A stretch of DNA of 64,000 nt. It comes from Succinivibrionaceae bacterium. Lineage in GTDB: Bacteria; Pseudomonadota; Gammaproteobacteria; Enterobacterales; Succinivibrionaceae. The position numbers were made by a program, and so were the translations under genes. The notes beneath the pieces are model-generated. The model did not search any database and was not told where the DNA came from. It saw only the letters and a list, made by a program, of their open reading frames with translations. The stretch lies in assembly GCA_019420905.1 (NCBI GenBank), contig JAHZGH010000006.1:95820-159819 (forward strand), written 5' to 3'. Below, piece after piece: positions 1-7,862 of the stretch (within the stretch, counting starts at the first letter, position 1; every line of letters begins with the position of its first letter).

Positions 1-805
1 CTTCGGATATAGGTACGTTTATAGCAATATTCTTTTCCAAAAGCCGACGTAAATCCCCATCAGTGAAAATACCTTGCAGAATGTTTGCAGTATCTACTAC
101 AGCAACCATACCCAGTCCTTTTTGCGACATTTCCAGTAAGGCTTCTTTTACAGTACAGTCGTCTTTTACCTTAGGCAGGTCTGAATTGCTGTGCATCAAA
201 TCTTCGCAGCGTACCAGAAGCTTTCTGCCTAAAGCCCCTCCCGGATGAGAGAGAGCAAAATCTCTTTCAGTAAATCCGCGCGCTTCAATTAAGGCTACAG
301 CAATAGCGTCTCCTATGGCAAGTTCAGCTGTGGAGCTGGATGTAGGAGCTAAATTTAAAGGGCAGGCTTCTTTTTTGACATGGGCATTTAGTGCAACGCA
401 CGCAGCCTGAGCTAATGATGACTGCAGATTTCCCGTGATCGCAATTAGGGGAATTTGGCGGCGAATTAAAATTGGAATTAAAATTTTTAACTCAGAGCCT
501 TCACCTGAATTAGAAATAGCAATAACACAATCATCTTTTCCTATCATGCCTAAATCTCCATGAGCAGCTTCACCTGCTTGAACAAAGAATGATTGTGTTC
601 CTGTGCTTGCTAGCGTGGAGGCTATTTTAGTAGCAATATGCCCAGATTTTCCTACGCCAGTCAAAATTACTTTGCCTTTGGTGTTTACAATAATTTCGCA
701 GGCTTTTGCGAAATTTTCATCAATTGTAGGTATTAGATCTAATAAGCATTGAGCTTCTTCTTTAAGCACGCGAATTCCTGCAGCAATACATGATTTAGCA
801 AACAT
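1..805 (-). CDS. kdsD: Arabinose-5-phosphate isomerase KdsD, C-terminus cut by window edge
   Basis: Translating the minus strand from the ATG at 805 gives 268 codons open to the left edge. The N-terminal SIS (sugar isomerase) domain carries GVGKSGHIA, the phosphosugar-binding ISNSGEGSE stretch and a late HPGGALGRKLL segment. A CBS domain follows (DLMHS, then GIFTDGDLRR near the edge). The family isomerises ribulose 5-phosphate to arabinose 5-phosphate, the first step to Kdo for lipopolysaccharide, in the cytoplasm. Family members are about 320-330 residues, so roughly 60 residues including the second CBS repeat lie outside the window. In E. coli kdsC and the lpt genes follow, so they may lie beyond the left edge. 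GutQ and KpsF are close paralogues and cannot be excluded. The start follows GGAG six to seven bases upstream. Confidence 0.9.
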   Translation of the reverse strand, partial: MFAKSCIAAGIRVLKEEAQCLLDLIPTIDENFAKACEIIVNTKGKVILTGVGKSGHIATKIASTLASTGTQSFFVQAGEAAHGDLGMIGKDDCVIAISNSGEGSELKILIPILIRRQIPLIAITGNLQSSLAQAACVALNAHVKKEACPLNLAPTSSSTAELAIGDAIAVALIEARGFTERDFALSHPGGALGRKLLVRCEDLMHSNSDLPKVKDDCTVKEALLEMSQKGLGMVAVVDTANILQGIFTDGDLRRLLEKNIAINVPISE

Positions 806-1279
806 GTATATCTCCATTACTATAGACAAAAACGGTATTGCAGATTCTAACACAGTCTAGTGTGTGTAATTGTCGTGCAATTTGCTAATCTAATTTAGAA
901 AAGCTGAAAATTAGTTAACTGAAGCATTAGCTATAAAAACTTAAGCTATTTGACTTGGAAACTGAAATTTTTTGAATAGGTATGGCTGACATTCTATGTA
1001 TTGAAGAATACAGCCATAAAAAATTAAAATAAATTTGTTCAGAATATAGATCAGAATGAACACAGCAAATATCTAGGATATGGTTGTTACAAAAGCTACT
1101 TTTTAGTATATGCTCTAAAAGATGATATATATTAACTTCAAGTAAGAACTTAAGAATATCCTCCAAGTGAAAATTAGTGCTAAGTATGCTGAAGCTGAAG
1201 GCTGTTATTAGTATTTTTGCTCAAGAACAGCCGGATCAATTAGTCTTTAATAGTAAAAATCTCCATTAAGGAGCTTATT
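806..1279. other. Intergenic region between kdsD and the MFS gene
   Basis: 474 bases, A+T-rich, between divergent genes, so it should hold both promoters. A short palindrome ACACA-N6-TGTGT lies at 850-865 in the likely kdsD promoter region. AAGGAG at 1268-1273 is the ribosome binding site of the MFS gene. A 79-codon minus-strand reading frame inside it (927-1166) has no recognisable features and is probably chance. Confidence 0.5.
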
Positions 1280-2653
1280 ATGACGATACATCAACGTTCA
1301 TTATGCTTTAAATTATCTCCCTCAGCTTATGTATTTTTATGTGCCTTGATGGCATTATTTTTTGGCTTTAGTATTGGGATAATTTATGCTTGCAAAACTG
1401 ATTTAATGGATCGTTTTCTGCTGGATTCTCAGGAAATTGACAGTATTTTCTTAACTTTTTTGCTCGGAGCAGTTGTAGGAGCGTTTTTAGGCGGACGTAT
1501 TACTTATGATGCAGGTAGGCGCCTTCCGATTGTGGGCGGCTTTGTTTTAGGTTCAATTGCTCAATGCGCCGTGTTAATGTCGCCAGCTTTTAGCTCTTAT
1601 TTAATTTCCGAATTTGTTTTAGGCGGAGCTATTGGCATTTTTATTATTGCTACTTTAATTTATATTTCAGAGATTGCTTTTGCTGAAAATCGAGGAGCTG
1701 CTACTATAAGTATCTTCTTTTTTATGGTTATAGGCATGTATATTGCGGTGTTATGGGGACGTTTTTTTTATTTAAATAATTTAATAACGTCTTTTTTTAT
1801 TTTTACATCTTCTCTGCTAATAGCTTTAATAAGTTTTTTTAGATTACCTGAAAGTCCCCGCTGGCTGTCAATTTCTGGATTTAATGATGCGGCTTTATCA
1901 GAACTGTTTGTTTTAAGAGACAATGCTTCTTTAGCGGCTAAAGAATTAGCTGATATAAATGAATGCGGACGAGGAGAAGATCGAGGAATTGCTTTATTTC
2001 TGCATAGCGGCAGCTACCGTAGAACAATTTGGTTTTTATCTATTTTGACAGTCTTGATTCATCTGTCAGGTTTTGCTTTCTTTCCTTATACATCAATAAG
2101 AATTATCTCTGATTATCAAATGTATTTTTACTCATTGGATATAGATATTCTTTACGGGGAAGACTTTATTAAAGCCGGCATGATGGTTTTATTGCTTTCT
2201 GCTATTACTACGATCTTAACAGTGGATAAAATGGGGCGAAAAAAACTAATGCTAGGAAGTATTCTTATTGCAGAAATAGTCTTAGTTTTAATGTATTTTT
2301 TAACTGTTTTTAGCAGTAGTTTAGGTATGTCTTTATTAGGGGTTTTAATTTTATTTTATATTTTTGCTTCATCTATAGGAATTTTTGTCTTTTTTGCCAC
2401 CTTATTATCGGAACTGCTTCCGGCGCAGGGACGAGAGCTTGGCGTTGCTTTAGTATTTTTTATCAATTTTGTCGGATTGATGTCTAGCATAATGATCTTC
2501 GATATTTTGACTGATACTGTAGGATTAAGCGGCTTTTTTGCCTTAAATTTACTGTTTGGATCAATTCTTTTTGCAATCTTATATCATAGCCTGCCTGAAT
2601 TGAAAGGGAGATCTCTTGAAAGCTTAGAGATTAGTTATCTGCGAGGCAGTTAA
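1280..2653 (+). CDS. MFS sugar-porter family transporter
   Basis: 457 residues with about 12 hydrophobic segments, an inner-membrane proton symporter of the major facilitator superfamily. Sugar-porter signatures are visible: GGRITYDAGRR at residues 71-81 (loop 2-3), PESPRWL after segment 6, and DKMGRKKL in loop 8-9, the second copy of the loop motif. The ATG follows AAGGAG at 1268-1273. It faces kduI tail to tail, so a role in uptake of a uronate or related sugar is possible, but that is context only; the sugar cannot be read from the sequence. Transcription appears separate from kdsD, which diverges. Confidence 0.85.
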   Translation: MTIHQRSLCFKLSPSAYVFLCALMALFFGFSIGIIYACKTDLMDRFLLDSQEIDSIFLTFLLGAVVGAFLGGRITYDAGRRLPIVGGFVLGSIAQCAVLMSPAFSSYLISEFVLGGAIGIFIIATLIYISEIAFAENRGAATISIFFFMVIGMYIAVLWGRFFYLNNLITSFFIFTSSLLIALISFFRLPESPRWLSISGFNDAALSELFVLRDNASLAAKELADINECGRGEDRGIALFLHSGSYRRTIWFLSILTVLIHLSGFAFFPYTSIRIISDYQMYFYSLDIDILYGEDFIKAGMMVLLLSAITTILTVDKMGRKKLMLGSILIAEIVLVLMYFLTVFSSSLGMSLLGVLILFYIFASSIGIFVFFATLLSELLPAQGRELGVALVFFINFVGLMSSIMIFDILTDTVGLSGFFALNLLFGSILFAILYHSLPELKGRSLESLEISYLRGS

Positions 2654-2672
2654 GATATTTTTTTGGAGGAAA

Positions 2673-2700
2673 ATTTCCCCCAGTAATCAATGGGGGAAAT
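2673..2700. terminator. Inverted repeat between convergent MFS gene and kduI
   Basis: Nine-base-pair perfect stem (ATTTCCCCC / GGGGGAAAT) with a 10-base loop between two convergent genes. A short T run follows only in the minus direction, so it best serves kduI. Confidence 0.5.
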
Positions 2701-2707
2701 GAGAGAC

Positions 2708-3550
2708 TTATTTTAAATCTTTAATGGCAATATTATCCATATCGTCAAAAGCTAAGTTTTCACCAGCCATGGCCCAAATAAAGGTATAAGCGCAGGTACC
2801 ACAGCCTGAATGAATGCTCCATGACGGACCAATTACAGCCTGCTCGTTATGCATAATTATATGACGAGTTTCTTGAGGCTGTCCCATCATATGAAATACA
2901 GCTTGATCCTCAGGCAAATCAAAATAGAAATATAATTCCATGCGTCTTTCATGCGTATGAGCCGGCATGGTATTCCAAACACTGCCAGGATTTAAGGCAG
3001 TCATGCCCATAGATAGCTGACAGGTTTTTAAAACATCAGGATGTATGAATTGATTGATGGTGCGTGCATTAGCAAGCTTTGGATCGCCAATCGGTCTATG
3101 ATTAGCATTTTTCATAGGAATATGAGTTGTGGTATATGCTGTATGAGCCGGGACAGATGCCATGTAAAATTTTGCCGGCTTGCTGCTGTCTAGGCTTTCA
3201 AAATAGACCTCGCGAGTGCCCATAGTGATATATAAGCAGTCTTGATATTCCATATCGTATACAGTACCGTCTGCGATAATGCGGCCTTTACCGCCAACAT
3301 TAAAGATGCCAATTTCGCGACGCTCCAGAATGAAGTTTGTTCCGAAATTGTGCCAGCAATCGATACCATCATCTAATGCAATCCTGCGGGTTACAGGCAT
3401 GCAGCCAAAGCAGCACATTCTATCAACATGAGAATAGGTTACGTGCAATTTATCAGCTTCGAATAAAACAGGAATTAAGAATTCTTTGCGCATTTCTTCA
3501 GTGGTATAGCGCTTAAAATCGTTAGGATTGCAGGAATATCTGATATCCAT
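2708..3550 (-). CDS. kduI: 5-keto-4-deoxyuronate isomerase KduI
   Basis: 280 residues, close to the 278 of E. coli KduI and alignable end to end from memory. It converts 5-dehydro-4-deoxyglucuronate to 3-deoxy-glycero-2,5-hexodiulosonate in breakdown of pectin and glycosaminoglycan disaccharides, in the cytoplasm. The cupin zinc site is visible as THERRMELYFYF, and the conserved segments GQPQETRH and NEQAVIGPSWSIHSG are present. A GTG four codons upstream (3562) also opens the frame, but ATG at 3550 has GGAG six bases ahead and matches the family start MDIR. No kduD or polysaccharide lyase lies in the window, so the rest of the pathway must be elsewhere. Probably monocistronic. Confidence 0.95.
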   Translation of the reverse strand: MDIRYSCNPNDFKRYTTEEMRKEFLIPVLFEADKLHVTYSHVDRMCCFGCMPVTRRIALDDGIDCWHNFGTNFILERREIGIFNVGGKGRIIADGTVYDMEYQDCLYITMGTREVYFESLDSSKPAKFYMASVPAHTAYTTTHIPMKNANHRPIGDPKLANARTINQFIHPDVLKTCQLSMGMTALNPGSVWNTMPAHTHERRMELYFYFDLPEDQAVFHMMGQPQETRHIIMHNEQAVIGPSWSIHSGCGTCAYTFIWAMAGENLAFDDMDNIAIKDLK

Positions 3551-3756
3551 AAAAATCTCCACTATAACTAAAACGTTTTCGGTATTTTATATTTTTATAC
3601 TTTAAGTTAATAGTATTTTTATCACAAATAAAAAAATCGATATATTCCTCTTATCCTTGAGCTGTAAATCCAGCAGAAAAATGAATCTTGAGCAGAGAAA
3701 GCATTAAAAAGTAGCTTGATTAAAAGGTATTTTTAGACAGGAAATGATTAATATGG

Positions 3757-3784
3757 AAAATCCAAGGTTAATGCCTTGGATTTT
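3757..3784 (-). terminator. Terminator downstream of tolC
   Basis: Perfect 11-bp stem with a 6-base loop (AAAATCCAAGG / CCTTGGATTTT) nine bases past the tolC stop. The T run is only four bases and forms part of the stem. Symmetric, so it could act both ways. Confidence 0.6.
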
Positions 3785-3792
3785 ATAGATAT

Positions 3793-5127
3793 TTATTTAA
3801 TAAGACCGGAATTTACCTGTTTTATGTCTTCAACTTTTAAGGAGCCCTGATAATATAAAAGATCCAATCTTGATTCGATATATTTATATTTAGCATCAGC
3901 TGCTAACTGCATAGCACTGTAGAGATTCTGTGTGGCATTTAAAACATCAGTCATAGTTCTCGTGCCGACTTCGTAGCCTGCCTGATTTGCTTCTAAAGCA
4001 CTGTATGCTGATTTAACTGACTGATTGTAAGCACGAACGGAACTAATGGCTGAATTAACGTTATTGTAGCCGTTATTGACATTAGAAACTACATTTCTAT
4101 GCTCAAGCTCTAAAGCTTGAGACTTAGATACATAGTTATGTTCAGCTTGCTCTACCTGAGAAGATACGGCTCCTCCATGATATATAGGTACATTTAAATT
4201 GATGCCAATACTTTGCGTCCAATCATTGCCATCTTGCATTGAAGAGCCTGCAATTTCGTGCTCGTAATTTGTATAGCCAGTTTGGGCACTTGCTACTAAA
4301 TCTAAAGTCGGCTCATGTCCTGTTTGGGCTAATCTGATTTGATCTTTTGCAATATCTCTGTCAACGATAGCCTGCTGCAGGGATAAATTGTTTTCTTCTG
4401 CTTTTTTAATTAAGGCTTTTAACGTAGAAGCAACAGCAGGAGTACTAAAAGTTTTTTCATTTAGGATATAAAGCTGCTCAACAGGAATAATTCTGCCAAT
4501 TAGAGCACGAATTGCTTCATAAGAATTGGTAAGACTGTTTTCGGCAGCAATTAAATTTGCATTAGACAAGTCATAAGCTGCTTGAGCTTCCATTTTGTCA
4601 GTTTCTGCAATTAAACCTACCTGAAATTGACGCTCAGCTTCATCCAGTTGTCGTTTTAAAGCTAAATTATTAGCTTTTTGATATTTAACGGTATCGGCTG
4701 CGTTTAATACATCAAAATAAGCATAGCTGCAGCGAATAATAAGCTTTTGTAAAGCGTCATTATAAGCAAGATCTGCTAAAGCAGCCTGTTTTTCAGCAAT
4801 AGTTTTGTTTATCCAAGAGCTGTGACGCCAGAGAGCCTGCGATAAAGATAAGCCTATTGATGCTTGATTATTATCGCTGCGAACACCATATTCAGTGACA
4901 TTTGTATGTGCTGTACTTATGTTACCTACAACGTCTATCTGAGGTAAAAGGGCTGCTTGCTGCTCGTCAATTGCAGCAAAAGCTTGATCTCGTGCAGCCT
5001 TAGCCTGCTGCACTACAGGGTCTCGCAAAAAAGCTTCCTTGTAGATATCCATCAGATCTTCAGCTTGTACAGCAAAGCTTGCAGTGGCGGCGCATGCAAG
5101 AGCAACTAAGGATAATTTGAAACGCAT
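3793..5127 (-). CDS. tolC: TolC family outer-membrane efflux channel
   Basis: 444 residues with an N-terminal signal peptide ending near VQAED, then DIYKEAFLRDPVVQQAKAARD, the typical start of mature TolC. Long helical segments rich in Q, A and N alternate with short strands in two repeats (NISTAHTN and SAQTGYTNY beta segments). The C-terminal part has GTRTMTDVLNATQNLYSAM, a TolC hallmark. The protein forms the trimeric outer-membrane exit duct for RND and ABC efflux pumps and type I secretion. GAGG precedes the ATG. It is alone on the minus strand; no membrane-fusion protein is adjacent, so it is probably the shared channel, as in enterics. Confidence 0.92.
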   Translation of the reverse strand: MRFKLSLVALACAATASFAVQAEDLMDIYKEAFLRDPVVQQAKAARDQAFAAIDEQQAALLPQIDVVGNISTAHTNVTEYGVRSDNNQASIGLSLSQALWRHSSWINKTIAEKQAALADLAYNDALQKLIIRCSYAYFDVLNAADTVKYQKANNLALKRQLDEAERQFQVGLIAETDKMEAQAAYDLSNANLIAAENSLTNSYEAIRALIGRIIPVEQLYILNEKTFSTPAVASTLKALIKKAEENNLSLQQAIVDRDIAKDQIRLAQTGHEPTLDLVASAQTGYTNYEHEIAGSSMQDGNDWTQSIGINLNVPIYHGGAVSSQVEQAEHNYVSKSQALELEHRNVVSNVNNGYNNVNSAISSVRAYNQSVKSAYSALEANQAGYEVGTRTMTDVLNATQNLYSAMQLAADAKYKYIESRLDLLYYQGSLKVEDIKQVNSGLIK

Positions 5128-5625
5128 GAGAAACCTCTAAATTATTTTGAATTATTCCAGTAATAATACTAGCTTTTTTCTATACCTTTTGAAGTCTAAA
5201 AAATAGCTTTAGGGAATTTGCTACTAAAATAATGCATTATTCAAAATATAGGTATAGCTGAATGTCTTTATTTTAGTAAATTTTTATCTGTTTTTTTTGT
5301 ATAAATAATTTAATTTATTAAAAATAAACTTAGATAAGTCGTTGATTATATCAATATAAATTTTTTTTGTTATTTAGTAAAAATGAAAAAAATGTATGTA
5401 AAAAATAGTTTTCAAAAAAATTTTTAAAGAAATAAAAAGTGATTATTTTTAGGCTTTAATAATTTGTAAATCAAATTTTGAATATATATTTATCAGAATT
5501 TTATTAAATTTTTTATAATTAAATTTTAATATATTTCAATAAGATAAAAAAAATAATAAAAAATAAGAAAAAAAATACTTGTTTTGTTTATTTTTTACGC
5601 TATAATTGCTTTCGCTTTTTGACGT
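5128..5625. other. Strongly A+T-rich intergenic spacer
   Basis: About 500 bases between tolC (leftward) and the tRNA-Ala cluster (rightward), with long A and T runs. It must contain the tolC promoter and the tRNA promoter at its right end. No gene is seen. Confidence 0.6.
5579..5606 (+). promoter_or_regulatory. Promoter of the tRNA-Ala cluster
   Basis: TTGTTT at 5579-5584, a 16-base spacer and a perfect TATAAT at 5601-5606, 20 bases before the first tRNA. Confidence 0.75.
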
Positions 5626-5701
<76 letters not shown>

Positions 5702-5718
5702 TGTAAGATTCCTGTTTT

Positions 5719-5794
5719 GGGGGTATAGCTCAGCTGGGAGAGCACCTGCTTTGCAAGCAGGGGGTCATCGGTTCGATCCCGTTTACCTCCACCA
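5719..5794 (+). tRNA. tRNA-Ala (anticodon TGC), copy 1
   Basis: 76 bases with encoded CCA. The acceptor begins GGGGGTA and contains G3-U70. Anticodon loop TTTGCAA gives TGC. Confidence 0.97.
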
Positions 5795-5818
5795 TCGCTT
5801 TAAGAGCAATCTTATTAT

Positions 5819-5894
<76 letters not shown>

Positions 5895-5911
5895 TGTAAG
5901 ATTCCTGTTTT

Positions 5912-5987
5912 GGGGGTATAGCTCAGCTGGGAGAGCACCTGCTTTGCAAGCAGGGGGTCATCGGTTCGATCCCGTTTACCTCCACCA
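5912..5987 (+). tRNA. tRNA-Ala (anticodon TGC), copy 2
   Basis: Identical to the gene at 5719-5794, with encoded CCA. No clear hairpin terminator follows. Confidence 0.97.
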
Positions 5988-6305
5988 TCTCGTAAGTTCT
6001 TCCTTAAAATAGCATCTTAGTCTCGTATTCTTTATTTAAGTTAAATATAATTTTTCTTATATCAGACAGGCTTATAGTTACCGCCGTCAGTACATAATGA
6101 TTTGTTACAAAATCTAAGTGAAAATTTTGCTGCAGATATTCTTATTTTGAAAAAAGCAAAGACTGTGTTTTTTTATAATTATTTGAAAACGAGCCTGGGC
6201 TTATTATATGTATTAGTTTTATATATCGTTGTTTATATAATAAATTAACGCAGAATAAGCAAGGTCTTAAAATCTTATATAAGGTATTTTTGCTATGTAT
6301 GGAAA
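5988..6305. other. Intergenic region between convergent tRNA groups
   Basis: About 318 A+T-rich bases where the plus-strand tRNA-Ala cluster and the minus-strand tRNA pair converge. No confident terminator hairpin or gene is seen. A 67-codon minus-strand frame running into the tRNA is an artefact. Confidence 0.5.
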
Positions 6306-6381
6306 TGGTGGAGATAACCGGGATCGAACCGGCGACCTTCTGCATGCGAAGCAGACGCTCTCCCAGCTGAGCTATATCCCC
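6306..6381 (-). tRNA. tRNA-Ala (anticodon CGC)
   Basis: 76 bases with encoded CCA on the minus strand. The acceptor 5' strand GGGGATA pairs with TATCTCC and includes G3-U70, the alanine identity element. The anticodon loop TTCGCAT gives CGC, which reads only GCG. E. coli has no such isoacceptor. It is 30 bases from tRNA-Gly and probably co-transcribed with it. Confidence 0.93.
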
Positions 6382-6411
6382 ACTTTGTCTTAGGAAAATT
6401 ATTTAATAGGA

Positions 6412-6485
6412 TGGAGCGAGTGACGGGAATCGAACCCGCGTTAGTAGCTTGGGAAGCTACAGTTCTGCCATTGAACTACACTCGC
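6412..6485 (-). tRNA. tRNA-Gly (anticodon CCC)
   Basis: 74 bases with encoded CCA. Anticodon loop TTCCCAA gives CCC, and the body resembles E. coli glyU. It lies downstream of a good minus-strand promoter at 6498-6525. Confidence 0.95.
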
Positions 6486-6497
6486 AACAGTGTGAGT

Positions 6498-6525
6498 ATT
6501 TTACTCTAAATTAGTCCTATGTCAA
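6498..6525 (-). promoter_or_regulatory. Promoter of tRNA-Gly/tRNA-Ala(CGC)
   Basis: On the minus strand: perfect TTGACA (plus 6520-6525), a 16-base spacer and TAAAAT (plus 6498-6503). The -35 element overlaps the stop codon of the kinase-like gene at 6522-6524. Confidence 0.75.
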
Positions 6526-7850
6526 ATAACAAGTTTACGTTTTAAGTATTGAAGGCTGTCTGTAATGGTATTGGTATCTGTAGCAGATGAAGCCGAGGCA
6601 ACGCATTTTAAGCCGCGATACTCGCCGTCTATCATTTCTCCATAGCAGGTTAAAGGTAAAACCTGACCTAAAATACGGATGCCCATGGATTTAAGTTCAC
6701 GGCATACAGCTACGGTAAATTCAGCTCCAGTAGTATAGAAAGCTTGAATTTCCGGGCGTTTTTGTAATACTTTATGGGTTATTTCTCCGTAAGCTGTAGC
6801 AATAATGTCTAAAGCCTCATTGGCTGTACGTTTTGTTTTTATTAAAGTCTCTTGATATTCTTGATTTAATTCAGTATTTGCAAGCATATTATCTGATACA
6901 GCAAAAGCTGTAGTATAGCTATCGTAACGGCTTACGATTTCTGCAACTACGCGATTGATTTCCTCAGTCCGGTGGTGATCTTCTTTTAGCAACTCTAGAT
7001 TATGCACAGTTACGAGTAGAACTTTTTCTTCTAGGCGCAGCATTTCAACTTGAGCTGATATGAGAGGATTATTTCCGCCTACAATACCGAAGATTTTAGG
7101 CGAGCGGCTATTATTAAGCAGAGGCATATTTGGTCTGTGCATTACTTTACGCGCAAGGGTTGCAGTAAAAGGACCAGGATCAACTGCCAGAAATTTAATG
7201 CCGGATAAGACTACAGCATCGGCAATCATATTTATTTCCTCTTGAGAGGTACAATCCATGACAATAGCGCGAGTGCCTTTATCTGCCAGCTCTTTGATTG
7301 TTTTAGCTAGATGATGAGTACCTTTTAAAAATTCTTTTAAATGCAGGGCTTCAGCATGGTAACGGAATTTTTCTGTAAATAAATCTGCTACGCGACCGCT
7401 ATGAGCTGGCTGTAAATCTTCTAAGCCTTCCAAAGACTTCTGTAAAGGCTTTCCGTCAACTAAGATATAACCTCCTACATTAGTCCGCTTTAAGGCAGGA
7501 AAGGCGGGGACCACAATAGCAACACGATCGTTATCGCCTAAAGCGTCAAGCAGAGCTTCCGTTTCTGCACAGGTATTGCCGCGCATCGCAGGGTCGATTC
7601 GTTTGGCATAAAGCTTTACCTCAGGTTTTTTGAGAAGACGGGAGGCGTAAAATACAATTTGGTAGCTTTGCTGGGGATTTAAATGACGTGAATTAGTGGC
7701 ATAAACCAAACAGTCATAATTGTTTATGATAGGGTCCTTTAGCCCGCGAGCATTCATTAAAGATAAAACACTAGAGCCATTTTTTTCAAGCATCGCTCCA
7801 ACAGCGCTGCCACCTGTAATTTCATCTGCAATAACAATACATTGAATCAT
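6522..7850 (-). CDS. Four-carbon acid sugar kinase family protein (OtnK/DtnK-like), divergent
   Basis: 442 residues. Family segments are present in order: IADEITGGSAVGAML at residues 7-21 (usually ADDLTGA), the KRIDPAMRGN motif (usually KKIDSTLRGN), VVPAFPALKRTNVGGYILVDGKPL, a VDPGPFTATLA segment, and the C-terminal AVCRELKSMGIRILGQVLPL. Known members phosphorylate D-threonate, erythronate and related acids with ATP. Here some usual residues differ: ST is PA in the RGN motif, and the usual glycine-rich KAGGFG-type segment near the C-terminus reads ASASSAT. It starts 12 bases after ptsI with AAGGA ahead of its ATG, so the two are one operon. No aldolase or dehydrogenase partner is adjacent. 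Substrate, and even kinase activity, are uncertain. Confidence 0.75.
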   Translation of the reverse strand: MIQCIVIADEITGGSAVGAMLEKNGSSVLSLMNARGLKDPIINNYDCLVYATNSRHLNPQQSYQIVFYASRLLKKPEVKLYAKRIDPAMRGNTCAETEALLDALGDNDRVAIVVPAFPALKRTNVGGYILVDGKPLQKSLEGLEDLQPAHSGRVADLFTEKFRYHAEALHLKEFLKGTHHLAKTIKELADKGTRAIVMDCTSQEEINMIADAVVLSGIKFLAVDPGPFTATLARKVMHRPNMPLLNNSRSPKIFGIVGGNNPLISAQVEMLRLEEKVLLVTVHNLELLKEDHHRTEEINRVVAEIVSRYDSYTTAFAVSDNMLANTELNQEYQETLIKTKRTANEALDIIATAYGEITHKVLQKRPEIQAFYTTGAEFTVAVCRELKSMGIRILGQVLPLTCYGEMIDGEYRGLKCVASASSATDTNTITDSLQYLKRKLVI

Positions 7851-7862
7851 CTTTAAATCCTT

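Noticed and set aside
927..1166. 79-codon minus-strand reading frame
   Set aside because: Low-complexity, A+T-driven, no ribosome site and no recognisable features.
5342..5354. FNR-like TTGAT-N3-ATCAA
   Set aside because: The gap is 3 bases instead of the 4 of the FNR consensus, in very A+T-rich DNA.
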